From NCBI RefSeq assembly GCF_023062595.1, contig NZ_JALLAN010000023.1, positions 1 through 64,000 on the forward strand: a stretch of DNA of 64,000 nucleotides, given 5' to 3'. The translations under genes and the position numbers were made by a program. Positions within the stretch are counted from its first letter, which is position 1. The number at the start of each line of letters is the position of its first letter. This stretch comes from Arthrobacter rhizosphaerae (GTDB taxonomy: Bacteria; Actinomycetota; Actinomycetes; Actinomycetales; Micrococcaceae). This document shows positions 16,773 to 24,528 of this stretch, in pieces. The notes under the pieces were generated by a model that saw only the letters and a program-made list of their open reading frames with translations, was not told the origin of the DNA and ran no database searches.

Positions 16773-17531
16773 ATGACCGAACAACTCGCAGTCGCCGTCC
16801 TGGGCGCGAACGGGCGCATGGGCGCCGAAGCCGTCAAAGCGATCGAAGCCGCGCCGGACCTGTTGCTCGTCGCGGCATTGGGACGCAAGGATTCCCTCGA
16901 CTCGCTCGTTGACTCAGGTGCCGCTGTTGTAGTGGACCTGACAGTCCCCGAGAGCACCGAGGCAAACGTCCGGTTCGCCGTCGAACACGGTATGCACGCG
17001 GTGGTCGGCACCACGGGTTGGAACGGGGAACGCCTTGAAGGCCTCCGCTCCCTCCTGGCTGGCTACCCTGCTGTCGGGGTTCTTATCGCACCAAACTTCG
17101 CGCTCGGTTCGGTCCTCGCTTCCGCGTTTGCAGCCAAGGCCTCCAAGTACTTCGAGTCAGTGGAGATTATTGAACTGCACCACCCGGACAAGGTGGACGC
17201 GCCGTCGGGTACAGCGTTCCGCACCGCCCAGTTGATCGCCGCCGAGCGCAGCGCCGCCGGTGTCTCTGCAAGTCCCGACGCCACGACCTCGGAGCTCCAA
17301 GGGGCCCGCGGATGTGACGTCGATGGCGTGCGGGTCCACAGTGTGCGCCTGCGGGGTCTGGTGGCCCATCAGGAGGTGCTGCTGGGTGGCCCGGGGGAGC
17401 AGCTGACATTCCGCCATGATTCGTTCGACCGCGCGTCATTTATGCCCGGCGTGCTGCTGGGCGTTCGCGGTGTCAGCGGCAGGCCCGGCCTCACACTGGG
17501 GCTGGACGGCTACCTGGATCTCGGGCTGTAA
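16773..17531 (+). CDS. dapB: 4-hydroxy-tetrahydrodipicolinate reductase
   Basis: NAD(P)H-dependent reductase of the lysine/diaminopimelate pathway. The N-terminal VAVLGANGRMG is the nucleotide-binding loop. IEIIELHHPDKVDAPSGTA-type residues around 130-150 hold the catalytic His/Lys, and RLRGLVAHQEVLLGG lies in the C-terminal domain. 252 aa matches the actinobacterial form. ATG 16773 is chosen because of the TAGGGT box 7 nt before it; the longer frame from 16728 runs into moaE. dapA and dapF are also in the window but not adjacent. Confidence 0.96.
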   Translation: MTEQLAVAVLGANGRMGAEAVKAIEAAPDLLLVAALGRKDSLDSLVDSGAAVVVDLTVPESTEANVRFAVEHGMHAVVGTTGWNGERLEGLRSLLAGYPAVGVLIAPNFALGSVLASAFAAKASKYFESVEIIELHHPDKVDAPSGTAFRTAQLIAAERSAAGVSASPDATTSELQGARGCDVDGVRVHSVRLRGLVAHQEVLLGGPGEQLTFRHDSFDRASFMPGVLLGVRGVSGRPGLTLGLDGYLDLGL

Positions 17532-17537
17532 GCCGCC

Positions 17538-18014
17538 GTGCCCAACATCCTGGCGAGTTTGAGAAAAAGCCGCACAAAAATCTGGGTGGGTGCTGTCACG
17601 CTCCTGCTCGTCTTCTACCTCGTGGTCGCGTTCCAGCGCTCTGTCCTGCTGCTGCTTGATCCCAACCTTGTTGCCAAGGCCATCGGGGCCGGCTATCTGG
17701 TCCTTCCAGTCATCGGCGCCTGGGCATTGATCCGGGAGCTGATGTTCGGTGCCCGTACAGAGCAGATGGCCAAGGTCCTGGAAGCCGAGGGCGGGCTTCC
17801 GGTGGATAACCTTCCCCGCACCCCTGCCGGCCGGATCATCAGGGAAGCGGCTGACCTCGAGTTCGAGAAGTACCGTGAAGAGGCTGAGGCAGCCCCCGGG
17901 GACTGGCGTTCGTGGTTCCGGCTGAGTTGCGCCTATGACGCGGCCGGGGACCGGAAGCGGGCCAGGGCGTCCATGAGGGATGCCGTGAAACTGTTTCGGG
18001 GCATGCCCGGCTAG
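17538..18014 (+). CDS. Membrane protein with C-terminal TPR-like helices
   Basis: 158 aa from a GTG start 6 nt after dapB, probably co-transcribed. Two hydrophobic segments (about 17-36 and 48-66) are followed by a soluble part with RTPAGRIIREAADLEFEKY and a WRSWFRLSCAYDAAGDRKRARASM segment that looks like one tetratricopeptide-type helix pair. The function is unknown. Neighbourhood to dapB appears common in related genera, but I cannot confirm this here. Confidence 0.75.
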   Translation: MPNILASLRKSRTKIWVGAVTLLLVFYLVVAFQRSVLLLLDPNLVAKAIGAGYLVLPVIGAWALIRELMFGARTEQMAKVLEAEGGLPVDNLPRTPAGRIIREAADLEFEKYREEAEAAPGDWRSWFRLSCAYDAAGDRKRARASMRDAVKLFRGMPG

Positions 18015-18095
18015 ACGTGCCGATGAGCCCGGTCATCGGCACAGATGCGCCGGTGGCGGCCGGACTGGGGCCGGCTACCGGAGTGGCGGTCACGC

Positions 18096-18134
18096 GACGC
18101 GCTGTGGTTACCGGACGCGCTGTGGTTACCGGAC
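18096..18134. repeat. 18 bp tandem repeat, two copies plus 3 bp
   Basis: The unit GACGCGCTGTGGTTACCG occurs at 18096-18113 and 18114-18131, continuing with GAC. The second copy contains the stop codon of the minus-strand acyltransferase-like gene, and the first copy repeats that stop in frame. It looks like a recent slippage duplication. Confidence 0.9.
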
Positions 18135-19361
18135 CTGTGCCGGTTGGTAGCGGCCTACCTGGTTTGCCGCGTGCGCTACCCATTCAAGCGGCCCGCGCCA
18201 TTTGAGGATGGCGAAGAGGGTTCCAACCAACACTGCAGTGGCCGCATGGGCGAAGTACATGCCATCCTCGGTCCACCCCTGTGGCAGAGGTTGGCGGTAC
18301 ATGGCGGCAACGACCCACACGTGCGCTGTGTAAAGGGTCAGGGTCATGGCTCCCGCACCCCTCAAAGGGAGGAGAAGGTCCAGGGCAAGCCATTCCCCGA
18401 GCCTTCCCAGCAAGAGGCAGGCGCCAACAACTGCTGCCGCCACTGCCGAGGTGTGAATCAGGTCCAGCGTGGTCCCCGAGTGTGGAGCGCTTGATGCGAG
18501 CCACCACCACGAACCGGTTTGTTGCACGCCGGACAGATTGACCTGAAGCACACTGTCCAGGGGATAGGAAGGATCCCCGATCAGTGCCTGCAATGCATCC
18601 TTGCCGCCCCAGTCATTCATCATCACCACGCCGAACCACTTGGCGACGACGGCAACCCCCGTTCCAACGGCCAGCAGCAGAACGGGGACTGCGGCCTTGG
18701 TCAGGGCAAGCCGTCCGATGACCAGGCCGACGAGCAGGTAGCTGAGCCACTGGAAGACCGGGTAATACCCCGTGAACAGCAAATCACCCAGGAGTTGGGC
18801 CGGCGTCCCCAGATCCTCCCATTTCGGATTGTGCCCCAGCTTCAGGGGAGGGGAGGCCGAAAGAAGCCAAGGCCTCAGCATGAATGCGACAAGGGGAGAG
18901 ACCAGGATCCAAGTACCTGCCGTGATGCAAAGACGCTTCACGCTCATCCCCAGGAATGGCAGCACGCACAGGAACAACAATGCGTAGTGGACCAGGATCA
19001 CAGCGACGTTGACATCGAGGCCACCAAGGAAGAGCCCGACGACGGCAATCACCAAAGCCCTGAGCGCCACACCGCGCCTCGCGGCCCACAGTTGGTCCCG
19101 CGCCAGTGGGCGCTCTTTCCCTGTGGACAGGGCAAGCCCGATTCCTGCCAGCACCGCAAACAGGGCAGCAGCCCGGCCCGAGAAGGTCAGGCCAACCCAT
19201 GTCGGGGTCAGAGCCGCGGTCCGCTCAAAGGTGGGCAGTAAATGGGTGGCCATCATGCCGAGCAGCGCCAGGCCCCGGGCTGCGTCAATACCGGCCAGCC
19301 TGCCAGTTGATTGACCGCGCTTGGTGGTCCGGCCGGCTGCAGCGGTGCCACGGGAGGTCAT
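18126..19361 (-). CDS. Multi-pass membrane protein of the DUF418/HGSNAT-like acyltransferase group
   Basis: 411 aa with about ten hydrophobic segments. The N-terminal GIDAARGLALLGMMATHLLP is the hallmark of bacterial membrane acyltransferase-like families (DUF1624/heparan-alpha-glucosaminide N-acetyltransferase-like and DUF418), with the conserved Asp, Arg and His. LTLYTAHVW near the C-terminus matches the usual second motif. It probably acylates or exports an envelope component, but neither substrate nor family boundary can be fixed from sequence alone. The gene is convergent with the preceding hypothetical gene, and its stop lies in an 18 bp tandem repeat. Confidence 0.8.
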   Translation of the reverse strand: MTSRGTAAAGRTTKRGQSTGRLAGIDAARGLALLGMMATHLLPTFERTAALTPTWVGLTFSGRAAALFAVLAGIGLALSTGKERPLARDQLWAARRGVALRALVIAVVGLFLGGLDVNVAVILVHYALLFLCVLPFLGMSVKRLCITAGTWILVSPLVAFMLRPWLLSASPPLKLGHNPKWEDLGTPAQLLGDLLFTGYYPVFQWLSYLLVGLVIGRLALTKAAVPVLLLAVGTGVAVVAKWFGVVMMNDWGGKDALQALIGDPSYPLDSVLQVNLSGVQQTGSWWWLASSAPHSGTTLDLIHTSAVAAAVVGACLLLGRLGEWLALDLLLPLRGAGAMTLTLYTAHVWVVAAMYRQPLPQGWTEDGMYFAHAATAVLVGTLFAILKWRGPLEWVAHAANQVGRYQPAQVR

Positions 19362-19428
19362 GAGCCGATCGTCTCACATCCCGTCCCCGCAGGTCCGGTT
19401 GATACTCCGGGCGCCCAGGAACAGGCAC

Positions 19429-19457
19429 TTGTGTTCGAATATATGTTCGAATAGCAT
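19429..19457 (+). promoter_or_regulatory. SOS promoter: LexA box inside the -35/-10 spacer
   Basis: TTGTGT (-35, 19429-19434) and TAGCAT (-10, 19452-19457) are 17 nt apart. The spacer contains TCGAATATATGTTCGA (19435-19450), one base off the actinobacterial LexA consensus TCGAAC-N4-GTTCGA. The -10 is followed by 7 nt and ATG 19465. LexA binding here would cover the promoter completely. Confidence 0.8.
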
Positions 19458-19464
19458 GAACGGC

Positions 19465-19962
19465 ATGAGCAGTCCTATGGAGCCGGTTTTTCCTGAACGC
19501 AGCGTTCCTCAACACAGCTTTTCTGAGGGCCGCTTGCCTGAACGCAGCTTGCCTGAACGCGGTTTTCGTGAGGGTGGTCTTCCCGGACGTGAGCCCGATC
19601 CGTCAGGAGTCCTGAAAGCCATGAGCCCCGGTGTTGTGGATTTCCTGTTCCGGCGGCTGGTAGCCGGCGAGTCTTCAGAGGATGTCCAGTGGAACGGGGA
19701 AGGCGCCGCGCTGGCGGCGCAGCCAGTGGGAGCTGAGCTGGCACGGAGGCTTGCTGAGACTGATGTGGAGGCACTGACCCCCACGGAACTTTTCCACTAT
19801 GTCCGGGCCGCCCAACGCCTCGCGGCGTGGGCTGAGTCGCTGAAGGAGGAGGCTGTTCAGCGATACTGCGGCGGGCCTGATTCCGGCAAGGGCCTGCCGC
19901 TGCCGGAAGGAAGGGATGCCGGTGCCGGCAACAGTGGACGGCGCCGGGGCATTTCGACCTAA
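19465..19962 (+). CDS. Truncated DUF222/13E12-family protein, N-terminal part only
   Basis: 165 aa from ATG 19465 (ATG 19456 is possible but does not fit the leaderless spacing). It opens with seven degenerate five-residue repeats of the type LPERS (codons 19489-19593), followed by a segment resembling the DUF222 N-terminus: ELFHYVRAAQRLAAWAESLKEE. Full DUF222-HNH proteins are about 450-550 aa; here the frame stops before the bulk of DUF222 and no HNH motif follows. It may be a decayed gene or a short regulator-like derivative. The promoter carries an excellent LexA box, and SOS control of 13E12-family genes is known from mycobacteria. The stop codon lies within the -10 of the next gene. Confidence 0.65.
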   Translation: MSSPMEPVFPERSVPQHSFSEGRLPERSLPERGFREGGLPGREPDPSGVLKAMSPGVVDFLFRRLVAGESSEDVQWNGEGAALAAQPVGAELARRLAETDVEALTPTELFHYVRAAQRLAAWAESLKEEAVQRYCGGPDSGKGLPLPEGRDAGAGNSGRRRGIST

Positions 19963-19965
19963 ACT
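19960..19965 (+). promoter_or_regulatory. -10 element for leaderless nitrilase transcript
   Basis: TAAACT, whose TAA is also the stop codon of the preceding frame, is followed by 6 nt and GTG 19972. No Shine-Dalgarno sequence is visible. Confidence 0.55.
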
Positions 19966-19971
19966 GGCGCT

Positions 19972-20724
19972 GTGACTTCCCCCTTGACCGTCTCTGTCAT
20001 CCAATACCGAGCCCTCTACGGGGGTGTGGCAGCCAACGTGCCCGAACATGTGGCGCTCATTGAGGACGCCGCTTCCCACGGCACGAGGTTTGTCGTTTTT
20101 CCGGAGCTCTCGGTTACTGGCTATTCCCTGGCACTGCTCCAAGAGCCGCAGCAGTGGATCACCGATGGTGATCGGCGTCTGGATCCGATCAGAGAGATCT
20201 GTCGCCGGACGGGAATCACAGCAGTAATTGGTGCGCCCTGGGCGGAGGAAGACGGTACCCGGCGGCTTGCGGCACTTGGCATCCATCCTGAAGGAACAAT
20301 TGATCTCGCCTTCAAATCCCGACTCCACGGGCCGGAACTGGAACTGTTCACGGCGGGCGACGGGGTCAGGTTGATCGAGGTGGATGGCTGGAAGGTGGCC
20401 CTGGCAATCTGTTACGACGCTGCGCACCCTGACCACGCCGATTCTGCCGCCCAAGCGGGAGCCGATATGTATGCTGTGTCTGCTCTCTACACCGACGTCG
20501 AAAGCCACCGGCTCGGTCTGCATCTGGGCGCCCGCGCCATGGACAACAGGATGTTCACGCTGGTAGCCAATCTCGGAGGCATCACGGACCTCGGAAGCTC
20601 ATGCGGGCTCAGCGGGTTCTGGGGGCCGGACGGACTCCTGATCAAGCAGGCGGCCGGAGTTGGCTCCGAGGTGCTCACCACCACCTTGCGTCACGGCGCG
20701 ATTGAACGCTACCGCGCCGGATAG
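19972..20724 (+). CDS. Carbon-nitrogen hydrolase (nitrilase superfamily)
   Basis: 250 aa with the Glu-Lys-Cys triad in order: Glu in VVFPELSVTGY, Lys in LAFKSRLHG, and Cys in LAICYDAAHP. The family hydrolyses amides or nitriles; the short single-domain form resembles omega-amidase-like or N-carbamoyl-amide hydrolases. The substrate cannot be read from the sequence. It starts at GTG with a TAAACT box 6 nt before it. A pair of 25 bp direct repeats follows the stop. Confidence 0.88.
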   Translation: MTSPLTVSVIQYRALYGGVAANVPEHVALIEDAASHGTRFVVFPELSVTGYSLALLQEPQQWITDGDRRLDPIREICRRTGITAVIGAPWAEEDGTRRLAALGIHPEGTIDLAFKSRLHGPELELFTAGDGVRLIEVDGWKVALAICYDAAHPDHADSAAQAGADMYAVSALYTDVESHRLGLHLGARAMDNRMFTLVANLGGITDLGSSCGLSGFWGPDGLLIKQAAGVGSEVLTTTLRHGAIERYRAG

Positions 20725-20725
20725 C

Positions 20726-20784
20726 CCGCCTCATCGCTTAGCCGGCGTCATCGGTTGGTCCGCCTCATCGCTTAGCCGGCGTCA
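20726..20784. repeat. 25 bp direct repeats after the nitrilase gene
   Basis: Two identical 25 bp copies, 20726-20750 and 20760-20784, start with CCGCCTCATCGC and end with GCCGGCGTCA. They are separated by 9 bp and lie between the convergent nitrilase and hydrolase genes. No coding role is seen. Confidence 0.9.
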
Positions 20785-20804
20785 GACAGGTCGAGGCCCG
20801 GATC

Positions 20805-21629
20805 TCAGACCGGGATGTCCGCCAGGAAGCGATTTACATCAGAGGAAATTTGCTCCGGATTCTCCCAGAGGAGCACGTGCCCCGCTTCTTCGTAGATCCG
20901 AAGACGTGACTGCGGAATCCGTTGGGCCAAGGTTTCCTCATCCTGACGGGACAGCAGATCGTCTCTTCCGCCCCAGAGAATCAGGGTCGGGGCAAGAATT
21001 TCTCCAGCCTCCGTCGGTGGAACGGCGTTACCGAGTCCAGCCAGGCTGCTCTTCCAGATCCGGGCGGGCACTTTGCTGCCATCGCGGACCCGGTCCTCAA
21101 GGTATTCCTTGGGAACGGGCTGAAACAGCGTGAACCAGGAGAGGGAGTCGCGCACCCAGCTTTCCGGTACAGGATCGGGCAGCTGGTCAACTTCGTCGGC
21201 AAAAGGAGCCCTGCCATGGAGGCTAAGTGGGGAGCCAATCAACACAAGTGCTGCGACCCGTTCCGGATGCGAAACGGCAAGCTGCTGGCCGACATACCCT
21301 CCGCTGGAGGAGCCGATGACCACGGCCTTGGGCAGAGCAAGCGCGTCCAGAAGAGCGGCAAGATCGTCCGCCACCTCGGGCAGGGAGTAGCCGGTCTCCG
21401 TCTTATCGGAATCTCCGTGGCCTCGAAGATCCGGGGCCACCACGCGCCTCCCCGCTAGCAGCGGACGCAGGCGATCAAAGCTGCCCCTGGATTCCGTCCA
21501 GGCATGAACAAGGAGCAGAGGAGTGTCAGTCAGGTTCCCAGCGCCGCTGCTGTCGCGTTGACGGTCTTCGATCAGGCACGCCAACGACACCCCGGTTCGC
21601 AAGCGTATCGAGCGGACTTCCGGCCTCAT
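20805..21629 (-). CDS. Alpha/beta-fold hydrolase
   Basis: 274 aa soluble hydrolase. The oxyanion strand is LLLVHAWTES, followed by VVAPDLRGHGDSDK. The nucleophile Ser is in VIGSSSGGYVG, Asp in LILWGGRDDLL, and His in YEEAGHVLLWENPE. It resembles broad esterase/epoxide-hydrolase-like members; the substrate is unknown. A TAGACT box lies 6 nt before the ATG on the minus strand, fitting a leaderless message. Confidence 0.9.
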   Translation of the reverse strand: MRPEVRSIRLRTGVSLACLIEDRQRDSSGAGNLTDTPLLLVHAWTESRGSFDRLRPLLAGRRVVAPDLRGHGDSDKTETGYSLPEVADDLAALLDALALPKAVVIGSSSGGYVGQQLAVSHPERVAALVLIGSPLSLHGRAPFADEVDQLPDPVPESWVRDSLSWFTLFQPVPKEYLEDRVRDGSKVPARIWKSSLAGLGNAVPPTEAGEILAPTLILWGGRDDLLSRQDEETLAQRIPQSRLRIYEEAGHVLLWENPEQISSDVNRFLADIPV

Positions 21630-21635
21630 CGCCCT

Positions 21636-21641
21636 AGTCTA
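21636..21641 (-). promoter_or_regulatory. -10 element for leaderless alpha/beta hydrolase transcript
   Basis: Minus-strand TAGACT is followed by 6 nt and the ATG at 21629; no ribosome-binding site is present. Confidence 0.55.
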
Positions 21642-21777
21642 GGAGGCTGGCTGCCGGCAAGAGAAGCTCTTCCGGACCCTTCGCAGTGACAAAAGAGTGG
21701 ACACAAGAGTACTGACTTCTCAACGCGTTTGACGTTCATCACCCCGATGCCGTTGTTCTAACACGCTGCAGACAAGG

Positions 21778-21783
21778 TAACGT
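21778..21783 (+). promoter_or_regulatory. -10 element for leaderless dapA transcript
   Basis: TAACGT is followed by 7 nt and ATG 21791. A possible -35, TTGTTC, lies at 21753-21758, 19 nt upstream of the -10. No Shine-Dalgarno sequence is seen. Confidence 0.55.
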
Positions 21784-21790
21784 TTTTCCT

Positions 21791-22699
21791 ATGGCTGACT
21801 CTGACATTCGCTCGCACCGCTTCGGGACCCTCCTGACCGCTATGGTCACCCCTTTCACTTCCGACGGTGAGGTCGACTATAAGCAGGCCGCAGAGCTCGC
21901 CAACAAGCTGGTCGACGACGGCTGCGACGGCCTGGTGGTAACCGGAACCACAGGGGAAACCTCCACCCTCACCGACGCGGAAAACCTCGGAATGTTCCGT
22001 GCCGTAAAGGAAGCAGTCGGAGGCCGCGCCGCTATTATTGCCGGCACCGGGACCAACGACACAGCACACTCAGTGCATCTTTCCCAGCAGGCTGCAGCCT
22101 TGGGCGTAGACGGCCTCCTGATCGTCACGCCTTACTACAACAAGCCCAGCCAGGGTGGCGTCCGCGCCCACTTCGAGAAAATCGCATCATCTACCGATGT
22201 CCCAGTCATGGTCTACGACATCCCGGGCCGGTCCTCCATCCCGATCCAGCCCGAAACCATGATCCGTCTTGCCCAGCACCCGAATATTGTCGCCGTCAAG
22301 GACGCCAAAGCAGATTTCGCTGCCGCCACACGGGTTATGGCTGAGACCGACCTCCTCTTCTACTCCGGCGACGACGGACTGACCCTTCCTTGGATGGCCA
22401 TGGGCGCCGTGGGGCTGGTGGGGGTCACCACCCACGTTGCCACCCGCCGCTTCCGCGAACTGATCGACGCCGTCAACGCCAACGACCTGGGAACTGCGCG
22501 CAAGATCCACTTGGAGCTTGAGCCCGTAGTGCGCGCAACAATGACCCGCGTCCAAGGGGCCGTCGCGGCCAAACAAATTCTTAAATGGCAGGGAGTCCTG
22601 CCCAACTCGATTGTCCGTTTGCCCCTCGTGGAGCCGGACGAAGCCGAGATCGAAACCATCCGCGAGGATTTGGCGCAAGGAGGGCTGGTCTTTTCCTGA
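21791..22699 (+). CDS. dapA: 4-hydroxy-tetrahydrodipicolinate synthase
   Basis: Condenses pyruvate with aspartate semialdehyde at the entry to diaminopimelate/lysine synthesis. It has the VTGTTGETSTL loop, the LIVTPYYNKPSQGG motif with the catalytic Tyr, and the Schiff-base Lys in IVAVKDAKADF. 302 aa is standard. It lies 42 nt upstream of rnj; the dapA-rnj pairing is common in actinobacteria and they are probably co-transcribed. Confidence 0.97.
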   Translation: MADSDIRSHRFGTLLTAMVTPFTSDGEVDYKQAAELANKLVDDGCDGLVVTGTTGETSTLTDAENLGMFRAVKEAVGGRAAIIAGTGTNDTAHSVHLSQQAAALGVDGLLIVTPYYNKPSQGGVRAHFEKIASSTDVPVMVYDIPGRSSIPIQPETMIRLAQHPNIVAVKDAKADFAAATRVMAETDLLFYSGDDGLTLPWMAMGAVGLVGVTTHVATRRFRELIDAVNANDLGTARKIHLELEPVVRATMTRVQGAVAAKQILKWQGVLPNSIVRLPLVEPDEAEIETIREDLAQGGLVFS

Positions 22700-22741
22700 C
22701 GGATTAGGACCAGCACTCTTCCGCCTGGAAAGAAGTGCATT

Positions 22742-24433
22742 ATGACCCAAGTAGCCCTACCCGGCCTTGTCACGCCTCCGAAACTTCCGCAAGGCACTCT
22801 TCGTATTGTCCCGCTGGGAGGACTTGGCGAGATCGGCCGCAACATGGCGGTCTTCGAAATCGACGGCAAGCTCCTCGTTGTCGACTGCGGTGTCCTCTTT
22901 CCTGAGGAAACCCAGCCGGGCGTTGACCTGATCCTGCCCGATTTCTCTTACATCGAGGACCGGATGGATGACATCGTCGCTGTCGTCCTCACGCATGGCC
23001 ACGAGGATCACATCGGTGCGGTTCCCTACCTCCTGCGCCTCCGCAACGACATCCCCCTGATCGGATCGCAACTGACGCTTGCCCTCATCGAGGCGAAGCT
23101 GCAGGAACACCGCATCAAGCCCTACACCCTCACTGTCACCGAAGGGCAAGTAGAGAAGTTCGGCCCCTTCGAATGCGAATTCGTGGCCGTGAACCACTCG
23201 ATCCCCGACGCTTTGGCTGTCTTCATCCGCACGGCCGGCGGCACGGTCCTGCACACGGGCGATTTCAAGATGGATCAGTTGCCCCTGGACGGCCGGATCA
23301 CCGACCTTCGTCACTTTGCCAAGCTGGGCGAAGAGGGTGTCGACCTGTTCATGTCGGACTCCACCAACGCCGACGTTCCCGGGTTCACCACCGCTGAAAA
23401 GGAAATCGGACCCACCCTGGACCGCCTCTTCGGCCAGGCAACGAAACGTATCATTGTCGCCTCGTTCTCATCGCACATCCACCGGGTGCAGCAGGTACTG
23501 GACGCTGCGGTCAAACATAACCGCAATGTCGCCTTTGTGGGCCGTTCGATGGTCCGCAATATGGCAATTGCCGCGAAACTTGGCTACCTGGACGTGCCGG
23601 ACGGCGTCGTCGTCGATATCAAGAACATCGACAACCTTCCCGACAACCGCGTGGTCCTTATGTCCACCGGCTCACAGGGCGAACCGATGGCTGCATTGTC
23701 CCGGATGGCCAACGGAGACCACCGGGTAATCGTGGGCGAGGGTGACACCGTTATCCTGGCGTCCAGCCTCATTCCGGGCAACGAGAACGCCGTCTACCGC
23801 ATCATCAACGGGCTGCTCAAGCTCGGTGCCGACGTAATCCACAAGGGCAACGCCAAGGTCCACGTGTCCGGCCACGCCGCCGCAGGCGAACTCCTTTATT
23901 GCTACAACATTCTTGAGCCGCTGAACGCCATGCCGGTGCACGGCGAAACCCGGCACCTGATCGCCAACGGCAAGATCGCCGAGGAATCGGGAGTGCCGGC
24001 CGAAAGCATCCTGCTCGCCGACAACGGCACTGTAATCGACCTTAAAGACCATCGGGCCGACGTTGTTGGCCAGGTGGAGGTTGGCTTCGTCTATGTCGAC
24101 GGTTCCAGTGTCGGTGAGATCACAGACGCCGATCTGAAAGACCGCCGTGTCCTCGGGGACGAAGGCTTCATCTCCATCATCACGGTCATCAACCGGGCAA
24201 CCGGCAAGGTTGTCTCCGGGCCGGAAATCCATGCCCGCGGCGTTGCCGAGGACGACTCTGTGTTCGATGACATCATTCCGAGGATCAATGCAGCACTGGA
24301 AGAAGCAGTGCTCAACCACACAGATCACACAACCCATCAACTCCAGCAGGTTGTCCGCCGCGTGGTCGGGACGTGGGTCAACCGCAAGCTCCGCCGTCGC
24401 CCCATGATCATCCCGGTGGTTCTGGAGGCATAG
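22742..24433 (+). CDS. rnj: Ribonuclease J
   Basis: Metallo-beta-lactamase/beta-CASP ribonuclease with endo- and 5'-3' exonuclease activity, which in actinobacteria takes part in rRNA maturation and mRNA decay. The zinc motif THGHEDHIG lies near residue 85. GGLGEIGRNM starts the fold, VNHSIPDA and HTGDFKMD supply further ligands, and VHVSGHA lies in the beta-CASP part. 563 aa with the C-terminal domain intact. GGAAAG is placed upstream of ATG. The gene is followed by a strong bidirectional terminator. With pnp it gives the window both major RNA-turnover exonucleases. Confidence 0.96.
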   Translation: MTQVALPGLVTPPKLPQGTLRIVPLGGLGEIGRNMAVFEIDGKLLVVDCGVLFPEETQPGVDLILPDFSYIEDRMDDIVAVVLTHGHEDHIGAVPYLLRLRNDIPLIGSQLTLALIEAKLQEHRIKPYTLTVTEGQVEKFGPFECEFVAVNHSIPDALAVFIRTAGGTVLHTGDFKMDQLPLDGRITDLRHFAKLGEEGVDLFMSDSTNADVPGFTTAEKEIGPTLDRLFGQATKRIIVASFSSHIHRVQQVLDAAVKHNRNVAFVGRSMVRNMAIAAKLGYLDVPDGVVVDIKNIDNLPDNRVVLMSTGSQGEPMAALSRMANGDHRVIVGEGDTVILASSLIPGNENAVYRIINGLLKLGADVIHKGNAKVHVSGHAAAGELLYCYNILEPLNAMPVHGETRHLIANGKIAEESGVPAESILLADNGTVIDLKDHRADVVGQVEVGFVYVDGSSVGEITDADLKDRRVLGDEGFISIITVINRATGKVVSGPEIHARGVAEDDSVFDDIIPRINAALEEAVLNHTDHTTHQLQQVVRRVVGTWVNRKLRRRPMIIPVVLEA

Positions 24434-24463
24434 TCTCAGAACACCGTTTCATGCTCCATCAAG

Positions 24464-24503
24464 TACGAAAAGACCCGGTTCTGAGAACCGGGTCTTTTTC
24501 GTA
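24464..24503. terminator. Bidirectional intrinsic terminator between rnj and trpEG
   Basis: TACGAAAAGACCCGGTTCT pairs with AGAACCGGGTCTTTTTCGTA across a very short loop near 24482. T runs on both strands suit termination of rnj from the left and of the minus-strand TrpEG gene from the right. Confidence 0.92.
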
Positions 24504-24528
24504 TCCTCCGCCTGAGTCCTATACCGGC

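Noticed and set aside
18519..19241. 240-codon plus-strand frame opposite the acyltransferase-like gene
   Set aside because: The minus-strand frame has a proper membrane-protein pattern and conserved motif; the plus frame is Gln/Arg/Gly-rich noise.
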